Assembly (NCBI GenBank): GCA_022572905.1
Contig: JACZUZ010000005.1
Span: 1 to 15,150 of the forward strand
DNA: 15,150 nt
Source: Candidatus Zixiibacteriota bacterium
GTDB taxonomy: Bacteria > Zixibacteria > MSB-5A5 > GN15 > JACZUZ01
Reading direction: 5' to 3'
Shown piece after piece: positions 7,183-14,346 of the stretch (the first letter of the stretch is position 1; each line of letters begins with the position of its first letter). Position numbers and translations under genes: made by a program. The notes under the pieces were generated by a model. That model was not told the origin of the DNA. It did no database searches and was given only the letters and a program-made list of their open reading frames with translations.

Positions 7183-8007
7183 TTAAACTTGAGGCTCCAC
7201 GGTCTGTATCGGTTCAAGACTGATTGTGCGCATTTTTCTGGTGGGCAGGAATCCGTACTTGAAGGCAAGATCAACGAACGTATTTATTCCCAGTTGATCC
7301 AGCTCGCCGAGCTGATAATGCAGTTTACTGTAGAGGTAGTCTTTGACATTAATCAGCTTTCCGGTGAGACGACTTGCTCCATAGATCAGTAGATCCCTAT
7401 CGCGCAGATTCGCTTGCATTCTGGCAATCAAGGCGGGACCGACTTCGCGCAGAATTTCGTCGCTTCGCGCCGCCCATACACCAAATACAAAAGGCAATCC
7501 GGTTTCATCAAACCAGGCTTTGCCAAGATCAATTTGATCAGGTGTGTCGGCTTCAAAGGCACGGTCGCCGATTACAATCTCTGCGTCTTCGGAACGCGGA
7601 TTGGGAAGGATATCCCGACCAAACTCAAGGTTGTAAAGCAAACGCGCCATCAAATTTGACGTTTGCGAAGCGAGGTCAGGCTTATATGTCTCAACTTTGT
7701 TCAGAGGAGTGTGAAAAATAAGCTTTACGGATTCAACCGGTCCATGGCAAGCGATTCCAACATCACTCAAAAACGGCCAGTTGTTAAGAACTGCGCCAAC
7801 AAGCGGAACCAGCGCTATATCGACCTTGCCCCGATCCAACAGCGACGAGCATTCCGACGGTGTGCCGTTGTAGCGGCGCCAGTGCGGAAAATCTTCTTCG
7901 AGTCCGCGCACAAGCGGATAGGCGTTCAGGTATTTGATACCGGCCCAACCACGCGAGTTTATTTCGCTTTCGTCTTGACTGAAATTGCTCTTGTAATTTT
8001 CTATCAA
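7183..8007 (-). CDS. mqnA: Chorismate dehydratase MqnA
   Basis: MqnA removes water from chorismate to give 3-[(1-carboxyvinyl)oxy]benzoate, the substrate of MqnE. The 274-aa product shows the start strand GIKYLNAYPLVRGLE near 23-37, IALVPL near 64-69, DLASQTSNLMARLL near 111-124 and DLGKAWFDETGLPFVFGVWAAR, all characteristic of the family. I take the TTG at 8007-8005 as the start because a GAGG ribosome site lies 5 bases before it and no later start precedes the conserved core. This leaves a polar N-terminal extension of about 20 residues not usual for MqnA. The gap to mqnE is about 103 bp of AT-rich sequence with A-runs, which could carry an internal promoter, although none is clear. Confidence 0.93.
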   Translation of the reverse strand: MIENYKSNFSQDESEINSRGWAGIKYLNAYPLVRGLEEDFPHWRRYNGTPSECSSLLDRGKVDIALVPLVGAVLNNWPFLSDVGIACHGPVESVKLIFHTPLNKVETYKPDLASQTSNLMARLLYNLEFGRDILPNPRSEDAEIVIGDRAFEADTPDQIDLGKAWFDETGLPFVFGVWAARSDEILREVGPALIARMQANLRDRDLLIYGASRLTGKLINVKDYLYSKLHYQLGELDQLGINTFVDLAFKYGFLPTRKMRTISLEPIQTVEPQV

Positions 8008-8110
8008 TTTTTCCTCGGGACTTTTATGTTCTCTCTACAAAACTTTTTCTGTTAAAATAGCTTTTTCAAGATAGCTGATTGAATTTCCTTGATAATTCGC
8101 CATGTGGCGC

Positions 8111-9229
8111 TCAGGCCACCGCCTCGATCAGTTCCGGTTCAAGCGACCAAGCTGGCCGTCCGTAAAGCGCGTCGCGCTCTTGCGGTATTCTTCCGGCGCT
8201 TCTTATTAATCTCTCCAGATGTTTTGGCGTAACCAGCATGGGAGTTTCTGCGCCGGCGCGATGGTAAATTTTTTCCTGCACAACGGTACCGTCGATGTCA
8301 TTGGCGCCGAAGCCAAGCGAAATCTGCGCCAGTCTTTCGCCCATTAGTATCCAATAGGCTTTGATGTGCGCAAAATTATCGAGCATCAACCGCGAAACAG
8401 CGACGGTCTTGAGTATGTCAACAGCGCCGGGCCCGTGGTCAACTTCCAGGTCGTTGTTGTCCGCGTGATAGACTAGCGGAATAAAGGCTTGAAATCCGCC
8501 GGTCTTGTCCTGTAGCTCGCGGAGTTTTTCCAAATGAACAATTCGTTCCTTGTGCGTTTCAATATGCCCGAACAACATTGTGGCGTTTGTCTTGACGCCA
8601 TTGTTGTGACATATCTCGGCGACTTCCAGCCAACGCATCGGGCCGGCCTTGTGGCGAAACATGTGACTATGCAGACGATTCGAGAAAACCTCAGCGCCCC
8701 CACCGGGACAGGCGTCGAGTCCGGCCTCTTTTAACTGATCGAGAACATCTTCAATAGTGAGTTTGAATTTCTGCGCAAAGAAATCAAGCTCAACCATTGT
8801 GAATGCTTTGACATGAGTTTGCGGGCTTTCGCGCTTTATGACGCGAATCATTTCGGGATAATATTCCCAGGGGATGCGGCCATTGCATCCACCGACAATG
8901 TGCACCTCCGCCAATTGTCCAGGGTAAGCATTGACTTCCTGGGCCGTGCGTTCGTGGGTGTAGACATAGCCTTCGTCGGGTTTGATTCGCGCGAAGGCGC
9001 AGAATGTACAGCCTTTGGCGCAGATGTCAGTGTAATTGATATGGAGATTGCGGACCCAGTAGACGGTGTCGCCCACTTTTTCACGCCGCACAGAATCGGC
9101 TATAAATCCCAACCCCGGCAGATCGTCTGTGGCCAGAAGCGCAATACCGTCCTCGCGGCTTAAACGCTTGCCTTCCATGGCCTTTTCGTAGATAGGCCGT
9201 AACTTCCTGTCGGTGATTGAGTCATCCAT
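8111..9229 (-). CDS. mqnE: Aminofutalosine synthase MqnE (radical SAM)
   Basis: MqnE is a radical SAM enzyme of 372 aa that joins the MqnA product to the adenosyl part of SAM, giving aminodeoxyfutalosine. The iron-sulphur motif CAKGCTFC (C70, C74, C77) follows WVRNLHINYTDI. Other marks are AEVHIVGGCNGRIPWEYYPEMI near 107-128, DACPGGGAEVFSNRLH, and FIPLVYHADNNDLEVDHG. It is the first gene of the leftward menaquinone cluster. Its ATG follows a GGGGG ribosome-like run 4 bases upstream. A TAAAAT -10-like box (ATTTTA at 9250-9255 on plus) lies about 21 bases before the ATG, but without a good -35. Paired with MqnC it is one of two radical SAM enzymes of the route. Confidence 0.95.
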   Translation of the reverse strand: MDDSITDRKLRPIYEKAMEGKRLSREDGIALLATDDLPGLGFIADSVRREKVGDTVYWVRNLHINYTDICAKGCTFCAFARIKPDEGYVYTHERTAQEVNAYPGQLAEVHIVGGCNGRIPWEYYPEMIRVIKRESPQTHVKAFTMVELDFFAQKFKLTIEDVLDQLKEAGLDACPGGGAEVFSNRLHSHMFRHKAGPMRWLEVAEICHNNGVKTNATMLFGHIETHKERIVHLEKLRELQDKTGGFQAFIPLVYHADNNDLEVDHGPGAVDILKTVAVSRLMLDNFAHIKAYWILMGERLAQISLGFGANDIDGTVVQEKIYHRAGAETPMLVTPKHLERLIRSAGRIPQERDALYGRPAWSLEPELIEAVA

Positions 9230-9386
9230 AACGCCCCCAATTGAAAGCTATTTTAGGCCGAAAAGCAAGGGGGAGGAACGCAATGTGAATCGTTGAATAA
9301 TTCACGGAATGATTAGCTGGGATCATTAAACGACGCTCAGTCCTTTAATGATTTGTTAATGGTGAAAGACTTGGTGAGTAAGTTCT
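9230..9386 (-). promoter_or_regulatory. mqnE leader with mutually exclusive hairpins
   Basis: Between the stop of the glycine-rich lipoprotein gene and mqnE lie several inverted repeats. ATCATTAAA (9322-9330) pairs with TTTAATGAT (9344-9352), nine perfect base pairs with an inner GAC/GTC pair near a C-C mismatch. The same ATCATT at 9322-9327 can instead pair with AATGAT at 9308-9313, so both stems cannot form at once. A third stem, GTGAAT/ATTCAC (9285-9305), follows. A -10-like TAAAAT box is at 9255-9250 on the minus strand. The set resembles an attenuator or switch upstream of the menaquinone operon, but no U-run terminator is present, so this is only suggestive. Confidence 0.35.
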
Positions 9387-10850
9387 CTAATTCGGAAACT
9401 GGTAAACCTCAGCGATCTTACCGAGAGAGCCTGCGAATCCCTCACTAGCGCCTCCCTGCCCTGGGAAGCCCAGGTCGTAGTTTACAAATGACGCTTCGAT
9501 TGTCGAATTCTTAAAAACGACGCAAATTGTCGCTCCCCCTGAACCTCCGCCTCCGTGTCCGCCTGCTTGTCCATTTCCTCCAGCTCCTCCATCTCCCCCC
9601 GCGCTTCCTATACCCTCCCAGTATGCATCTTGTCCAAGCTCCCCGGTTCCTCCAACTCCACCTACGCCTCCGTCACCGCCTTGACCTCCGCTTTTGGTTA
9701 TCAAGTCAGTATTCTCCAAGTGAAGCAAGCTATTCAACACGATAATACTAACGGAAGATCCTCCGGGAAAGCCACCTTCTCCGCCTTTTCCGGGAGCGCC
9801 TCCAGCGCCACCAGATCCTCCGGGTCCTCCCGGACAGTTTGGACCAATTACGGAATAGCATCCGCACCCGGCTCCTCCTCCACCGCCTCCTCCACTTCCC
9901 GATTCAGTCGCGTCCAGACCCGAATCACCTACCACGCCTTGGACGATGGTGAACCCATTGTCGAAGGCAATTGACAGAGAATTTATACCACCGATTCCAC
10001 CCGAATCTCGGTCTTGAGTCGATGGAGTACCATCTTCTCCGGGATATCCTGAAGCTCCCCCAGCTCCTCCGGTTTTAGCGCCGTCACTCCCGAGGCCAGT
10101 GTCACCGGGAGAACCGTTTAAATTTCCATGAATATAACAATCCGTGTATCCTTGCCTAAGGCATTCTTCGTCGTAGTACCCGTTGTCCCAACATCCACTT
10201 CCTCCCTGCCCTCCAAGCGCTACCGACGAAACTCCACCGTCTTCACCTACATTTCCATTTGCCCCCGCCATACCATTTCCAGAGGATATTTCGCAATTCG
10301 AAACAACAACGCTATCAGAATTCAAACAATAAAGCCCATATGATCCCTCACCGGAATCTGTTGCGTTCGCCCCAATAATAGTCAACCTGTCAAGCAGAAC
10401 AGGCGCGATGACGTCTTTAATCATAGCCCCGATTGCAAAACCGGATAATTCTCCTCCGCGAATAATTGAGCCACGCTGACTGGTAATAGCCCAATCGGCT
10501 TGGGGATCACGGCCGCCCGAAATTGTGATTCCTGCTGAAATTGTCAGCGAGCCGAAGTATTCGCCGTTTGCAACGAAAACACTAAACTTGCCTGAACCCA
10601 TAGACAGAATATCCAGCGCCTCTTGTATTGAGCCGAGAGGATCGCTCTCAGAGCCATCACCCGAAGATCCGGCAGACACATACAGAATTCTATCTGGAAC
10701 GCTCTCCGTTGTATCGGTCGTGTTGGTATCTAATGGAATAGTATCAGCTGGAACTAATTCACTTGTCGGCTCAGTTATTGTTTCTTTGTCGCAACTATAC
10801 AAGCAAGCGGCAACTAGTGAAATAGTCAATATGGCTCTAAAATTCCTCAT
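9387..10850 (-). CDS. Glycine-rich beta-helix-like lipoprotein, 487 aa
   Basis: The N terminus is a lipoprotein signal with lipobox LYSC (Cys20), so the product is probably anchored in a membrane and exposed outside the cytoplasm. A Thr/Asp/Pro-rich linker (about 22-54) precedes a region with DUF1565/pectin-lyase character: YVSAGSSGDGSESDPLGSIQEALD (57-80), then short strands such as GITISGG and LLDRLTIIGANA. From about 190 the chain is dominated by Gly (GG, GGSGG, GGAGG repeats), interrupted by strand-like patches at about 290-306, 365-386 and 440-458. Cys residues cluster at 220, 230, 238 and 329, 331, 339, perhaps disulfides. This resembles the glycine-rich repeat proteins of myxobacteria and uncultured lineages. 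Function is unknown and surface or matrix roles are guesses. It ends about 160 bp from mqnE. Confidence 0.85.
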   Translation of the reverse strand: MRNFRAILTISLVAACLYSCDKETITEPTSELVPADTIPLDTNTTDTTESVPDRILYVSAGSSGDGSESDPLGSIQEALDILSMGSGKFSVFVANGEYFGSLTISAGITISGGRDPQADWAITSQRGSIIRGGELSGFAIGAMIKDVIAPVLLDRLTIIGANATDSGEGSYGLYCLNSDSVVVSNCEISSGNGMAGANGNVGEDGGVSSVALGGQGGSGCWDNGYYDEECLRQGYTDCYIHGNLNGSPGDTGLGSDGAKTGGAGGASGYPGEDGTPSTQDRDSGGIGGINSLSIAFDNGFTIVQGVVGDSGLDATESGSGGGGGGGAGCGCYSVIGPNCPGGPGGSGGAGGAPGKGGEGGFPGGSSVSIIVLNSLLHLENTDLITKSGGQGGDGGVGGVGGTGELGQDAYWEGIGSAGGDGGAGGNGQAGGHGGGGSGGATICVVFKNSTIEASFVNYDLGFPGQGGASEGFAGSLGKIAEVYQFPN

Positions 10851-10864
10851 AGTAGAAATCTACT
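10851..10864. promoter_or_regulatory. 14-bp inverted repeat abutting a start codon
   Basis: AGTAGA-AA-TCTACT is a perfect inverted repeat directly next to the ATG of the glycine-rich lipoprotein gene (start at 10850). A GGAAG ribosome-like sequence lies just beyond it, about 12 bases from the ATG. If transcribed, the repeat forms a small hairpin between the ribosome site and the start and could bring them closer together. It may also be chance. The 100 bases between the two lipoprotein genes hold nothing else recognisable except a 5-bp hairpin with the upstream gene's stop codon in its loop (10946-10958). Confidence 0.25.
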
Positions 10865-10950
10865 TCCAAAGAGAGAGCTGGCGGTCTCTGAGGGAATATA
10901 ATACGCGCTCGCGAATCGACAACAGTAAATATTTTTTCCGCGTTAAGCCG

Positions 10951-11454
10951 TTACGGCTCCAAAATCGCCGCTATGTCATCGGCGAGGCGGTCAGCTAAGC
11001 GTTGGCCGTTCTTGCCGCCAATATAGGTATAAGATTGGTTGCGTTCGTAAAATTCGCCTATGCGGCGGCCGGTATTGTCAAAGAATTCTATCAGGAACAC
11101 CCGCTGGCGTTTCATCCGTCGGCTTGAGCCACTTGAACCTCCGCGCATCTGGCGGGCCTGGATTGTGATAGTGATATCCGCATCGGGTGTGTTCGATTTG
11201 CTTAAACGAAGCTTCTGTTCAAGCGCCTTCTCCACTCTTCTGGCAAGTTTCATTTCGGCTTGAAAATGCGGAGAGGGACTGGGAGCGGCGCTTTCACCAA
11301 GAAATTCATACTTGCTGGTTAGATACCAGGTCGATGCGCTCGTTCGGACTTCTTCCGGCAAAACGCTTTTGTATCCGTTCCCACAGGAATTTAGCGCGGC
11401 CGAGAAAATCAATAAGACGCAAACACTAAACGCCCTTTGTATCTTAACAGTCAT
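10951..11454 (-). CDS. Small putative lipoprotein, 167 aa
   Basis: The product starts with MTVKIQRAF, a hydrophobic core and the lipobox LNSC (Cys24), so it is probably exported and lipid-modified. The mature part has helix-forming stretches (KLARRVEKALEQKLRLSKS and the C-terminal GQRLADRLADDIAAILEP) around the strand-like segments ADITITIQARQMRGGSS and RVFLIEFFDNTGRRIGEF. The layout recalls periplasmic lipoproteins of the DUF4410/DUF4136 kind, but I cannot confirm the family. A Ser/Gly/Arg-rich loop (GGSSGSSRRMKRQR) divides the strands. The start lies 20 bp after the aldehyde dehydrogenase stop with AAGAGA just before the ATG, so it is likely co-transcribed with it. No function can be stated. 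Confidence 0.75.
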   Translation of the reverse strand: MTVKIQRAFSVCVLLIFSAALNSCGNGYKSVLPEEVRTSASTWYLTSKYEFLGESAAPSPSPHFQAEMKLARRVEKALEQKLRLSKSNTPDADITITIQARQMRGGSSGSSRRMKRQRVFLIEFFDNTGRRIGEFYERNQSYTYIGGKNGQRLADRLADDIAAILEP

Positions 11455-11474
11455 ATTCTCTTAAACACACAAGG

Positions 11475-12950
11475 CTATGAAAGGTTGACCCAGATTGATT
11501 TTGTCTGCAAATATCCGTCGAGAGCGTCCTCACCCAGATCGCGACCGAAACCGGATTGCTTGAATCCGCCGAACGGCAAAGCCGGATCGAACATATTGAT
11601 AGTGTTTATCCAGACAGTGCCTGCCTCCAGTTTGTCGGCAAAGCGATGCGCCCGGCTGATGTCACTTGTCCAAACAGCAGCCGCCAGACCAAAATCGACA
11701 TTGTTGGCAATCGCCAGAGCTTCATCTTCGTTCTCGAAAGGAATCACAGCCAGAACCGGCCCGAATATTTCTTCGCGCGCAATGCGCATATTTTCATTCA
11801 CGTTATCAAACACTGTCGGTTGAACAAAACATCCGTTGGCGAACTCGCCGGACATCTCCGCTCGGGCGCCACCGGCGACAACACTGGCGCCATCCTCTTT
11901 ACCGATGTTGATATATCCCAGAACTTTTTTCATCTGTTCTTTTGAAACGAGCGCTCCGATGCGGGTTTTCTTATCGAACGGATCGCCCACCTGCATTTTG
12001 GCGACAAGCGCTTTGATACCGTCGACAACCTGCGTGTGAATTGATTTATCCACCAGCAGTCGCGATCCCGCGCAACAAAGCTCACCTTTACCGTAGAAAA
12101 TACCGTTCACAGCGCCTTTAATAGCTGAATCAATATTGGCGTCGGCAAAAATAATATTCGGCGACTTTCCGCCCAATTCGAGAGTAACCTTCTTCAAAGT
12201 TTCCGCGGCCGATTTCATTATCTCGCGACCCACCGGAACCGAACCGGTAAATGAAATCTTGTTTACGTCAGGATGTTTAACCAATTCAGCGCCGGTTACG
12301 GTACCGCGACCGGTAATAATATTCACCACGCCATCGGGGAAGCCCGCTTCCTTAATTAAGTCAGCCAGCGCCAGCGCAGTTAGAGGAGTTTGTTCGGCGG
12401 GTTTTAGCACGCATGTATTCCCCGTCGCAAGAGCAGGCCCGAGTTTCCAAGAGCACATGACCAACGGAAGATTCCAGGGAATAATCAAACCCACGACGCC
12501 GAGCGGTTCACGGCGTGTGTAGGCGAATGTGGCGCCACGCGCGGGCAATGTGCTGCCGTGTATCTTGGTGGCCCACCCTGCGAAATAGCGGAATATTTCA
12601 GCTGTGAAGGGTATGTCTATTTTCCCGGACTCGAAATAAGGCTTGCCGTTGTCGATTGTTTCGAGCGTGGCCAATCGTTCGCGATCGCGCCCGATTAAAT
12701 CTGCCAGCTTCCAGAGAAGCTTGCCGCGTTTGGCGGGCGGAGTGTCGCGCCAGGCCGGGAACGCTTCGCGCGCGGCTTTGACGGCGCTGTCGACTTCGCG
12801 CGACCCCGCTTCGGCAAAAGTTGTTATAACTTCGCCAGTGGCGGGATTTATTGTTTCAAGCGTGTCGGCTCCATTTTGCCACTTTCCACCTATGAAAAGC
12901 TGGCCGGGGCTCACTTGAATTTTACTTGAGTCTTCTGTTACTATAGGCAT
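11475..12950 (-). CDS. NAD(P)-dependent aldehyde dehydrogenase
   Basis: This belongs to the ALDH superfamily, class 1/2-like, oxidising aldehydes to carboxylic acids in the cytoplasm. It is 491 aa from this ATG, the usual length. Key residues are WNLP (N160), LKPAE (K183), the cofactor loop GSVPVG, ELGGKSP with the general base Glu (about E258) and GELCCAGSR with the nucleophile Cys (about C292). The end GGFKQSGFGRDLGEDALDGYLQTKSIWVNL is typical of the class. A TTG at 12962-12960 would add four residues. I prefer the ATG at 12950, although neither start has a good ribosome site. The substrate is not readable. Its neighbour is an enoyl-CoA hydratase about 55 bp upstream, so a fatty-acid or aromatic breakdown role is possible. 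Confidence 0.93.
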   Translation of the reverse strand: MPIVTEDSSKIQVSPGQLFIGGKWQNGADTLETINPATGEVITTFAEAGSREVDSAVKAAREAFPAWRDTPPAKRGKLLWKLADLIGRDRERLATLETIDNGKPYFESGKIDIPFTAEIFRYFAGWATKIHGSTLPARGATFAYTRREPLGVVGLIIPWNLPLVMCSWKLGPALATGNTCVLKPAEQTPLTALALADLIKEAGFPDGVVNIITGRGTVTGAELVKHPDVNKISFTGSVPVGREIMKSAAETLKKVTLELGGKSPNIIFADANIDSAIKGAVNGIFYGKGELCCAGSRLLVDKSIHTQVVDGIKALVAKMQVGDPFDKKTRIGALVSKEQMKKVLGYINIGKEDGASVVAGGARAEMSGEFANGCFVQPTVFDNVNENMRIAREEIFGPVLAVIPFENEDEALAIANNVDFGLAAAVWTSDISRAHRFADKLEAGTVWINTINMFDPALPFGGFKQSGFGRDLGEDALDGYLQTKSIWVNLS

Positions 12951-13005
12951 ATTGTGAGTCAAGACAAATTATATCTCTCTTCTTATTACCTTTCTATACA
13001 CATTC

Positions 13006-13788
13006 TTAGACACCCTTAAAGACGGCGGTTCGTTTTTCTACATAAGCGGAAAGTCCCTCGCGAGCGTCGGCGCTATCAAACAACTGCTGTTGCAATTCGC
13101 GCTCCAGCGACAGACCTTCGCCGAATGGCACTTCCATACCCGAGCAAACCGCGCGCTTGATTCGACCAACAGCTTTAGAAGCCTTGCCCGGCGGGACGAA
13201 TTGTTTGGCGTATGTGGTTACTTGCTCAAGAAAGTTATCGCCATCAAAAATATGATTAACAATTCCCAACCTCTCGGCTTCTTCCATTTCGAATGTGCGT
13301 CCGGTGGTCATCATTTCGATTGCCTTTGATTTACCAATCAGGCGCGCCAATCTTTGTGTTCCTCCAGTGCCAGGTAGCACTCCAAGATTCACTTCCGGCA
13401 GACCAATTTTGCCAGCGCTTTTTCTGGCAATGCGAATATCTGCGGCCATAGCGATTTCAAGGCCGCCGCCGACACAATGGCCATTGATCGCCGCAATGAC
13501 GAGTTTGGGAGTCTGCTCAAGGCGGTTCAGAGTTTCGTTGGCGTGCAGGCAGAAATAATATTTGAAGTATGGCGTTACCGACGTGAGCATTTTGATATTC
13601 GCTCCCGCCGAAAAGAATTTTTCGCCCGAACCGGTTAGAATAATAACATGCGCGCTTTCATCCATACGCGCCTGCAGAATCGCAGTGTCCAAATCCTGCA
13701 TCATTTCGTAAGTATATGTATTAGCTGGCGGGTCGGTTAATGTTAACCAGGCAATGCCGTCTTTGGCTTCAAAATTTACTAAGGCCAC
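13006..13788 (-). CDS. Enoyl-CoA hydratase/isomerase (crotonase family)
   Basis: This 260-aa crotonase-fold enzyme acts on CoA thioesters, probably adding water to 2-enoyl-CoA. Visible parts are the first oxyanion-hole segment FSAGANIKML (59-68), the second GHCVGGGLEIAMAAD (103-117) and IGLPEVNLGVLPGTGGTQRLARLIG (128-151). Both acids expected for hydratase chemistry are present, Glu111 in GGGLE and Glu132 in GLPE. The start is a GTG with a strong AAGGAG ribosome site (CTCCTT at 13795-13800 on plus) 6 bases before it. It is the first gene of the leftward run ending with the two lipoproteins. A true substrate cannot be given. Family members also include isomerases and dehydratases. Confidence 0.92.
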   Translation of the reverse strand: MALVNFEAKDGIAWLTLTDPPANTYTYEMMQDLDTAILQARMDESAHVIILTGSGEKFFSAGANIKMLTSVTPYFKYYFCLHANETLNRLEQTPKLVIAAINGHCVGGGLEIAMAADIRIARKSAGKIGLPEVNLGVLPGTGGTQRLARLIGKSKAIEMMTTGRTFEMEEAERLGIVNHIFDGDNFLEQVTTYAKQFVPPGKASKAVGRIKRAVCSGMEVPFGEGLSLERELQQQLFDSADAREGLSAYVEKRTAVFKGV

Positions 13789-14346
13789 TTGTCACTCCTT
13801 TTGGGTTATGTCACTTTCATCTCTATTTAGTTAAACTGTGTCGGAATATTGTTGTCCCACCCAAATCCAAGCGGTCTGCAGGTCGAACAGACTCATTCCG
13901 GCGGGTCAATATATGCGTTCTCCGCCATCTGCGAAAGCGGACTCGATTTATACAAAGCAGAAATGTCGTCCGTAAGCCTAACCTCCTGAAACAGCTTGAC
14001 ATACACCTCCTAGGCGCTATCTTCAATTTATCAGCCTTCGTGGTCTGATAAGTACTTATTTGTTTACATTTCAACTCTGCCGGAGGGACTCTCAAGGCCC
14101 CGCCAGACAAACGTTTACAGAGCTATTTGACTGAATCGATAACGGACCTGAAAATCCATTTTGCGGTACACGTGGCGGATTAATTCGCCCCGACATCCGC
14201 TTTGCTGTGGAAATTGTTTTGAAACCCAAAAACCTCACATATTTTAAGCCTTTCATTTCTTCAAATATACCTGTCTCCGATCAGACAAGCTGTCAATCCC
14301 TCTGTCAGATCCTGACGCGACAAACTCACATTTTTAGAGGCCGCAA
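13789..14346. other. 0.56 kb divergent intergenic region
   Basis: The enoyl-CoA hydratase gene leaves leftward and the beta-propeller gene rightward, so both promoters should lie here. I see no convincing protein gene. The open frame antisense at 13823-14110 has no protein character. A perfect 12-bp palindrome ATAAGTACTTAT sits at 14048-14059. A GTCAG/CTGAC hairpin lies near 14305. For the rightward gene, TTGAAA (14219-14224) followed 15 bases later by TATTTT is a weak promoter candidate. The rightward gene has an AGAGG ribosome site at 14336-14340. Confidence 0.45.

Noticed and set aside
9527..9974. Long plus-strand ORFs rich in Ser, Pro and Leu
   Set aside because: They are the reverse frames of the Gly-rich codons of the lipoprotein gene, which naturally lack stops.
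10946..10958. Hairpin AGCCG/CGGCT holding the small lipoprotein's stop codon
   Set aside because: The stem is only 5 bp and no U-run follows on the minus strand, so it is not an intrinsic terminator.
13823..14110. 95-codon minus-strand ORF upstream of the enoyl-CoA hydratase gene
   Set aside because: It is Arg- and Cys-rich in an irregular way, has no motif and no clear ribosome site, and looks like noncoding sequence.
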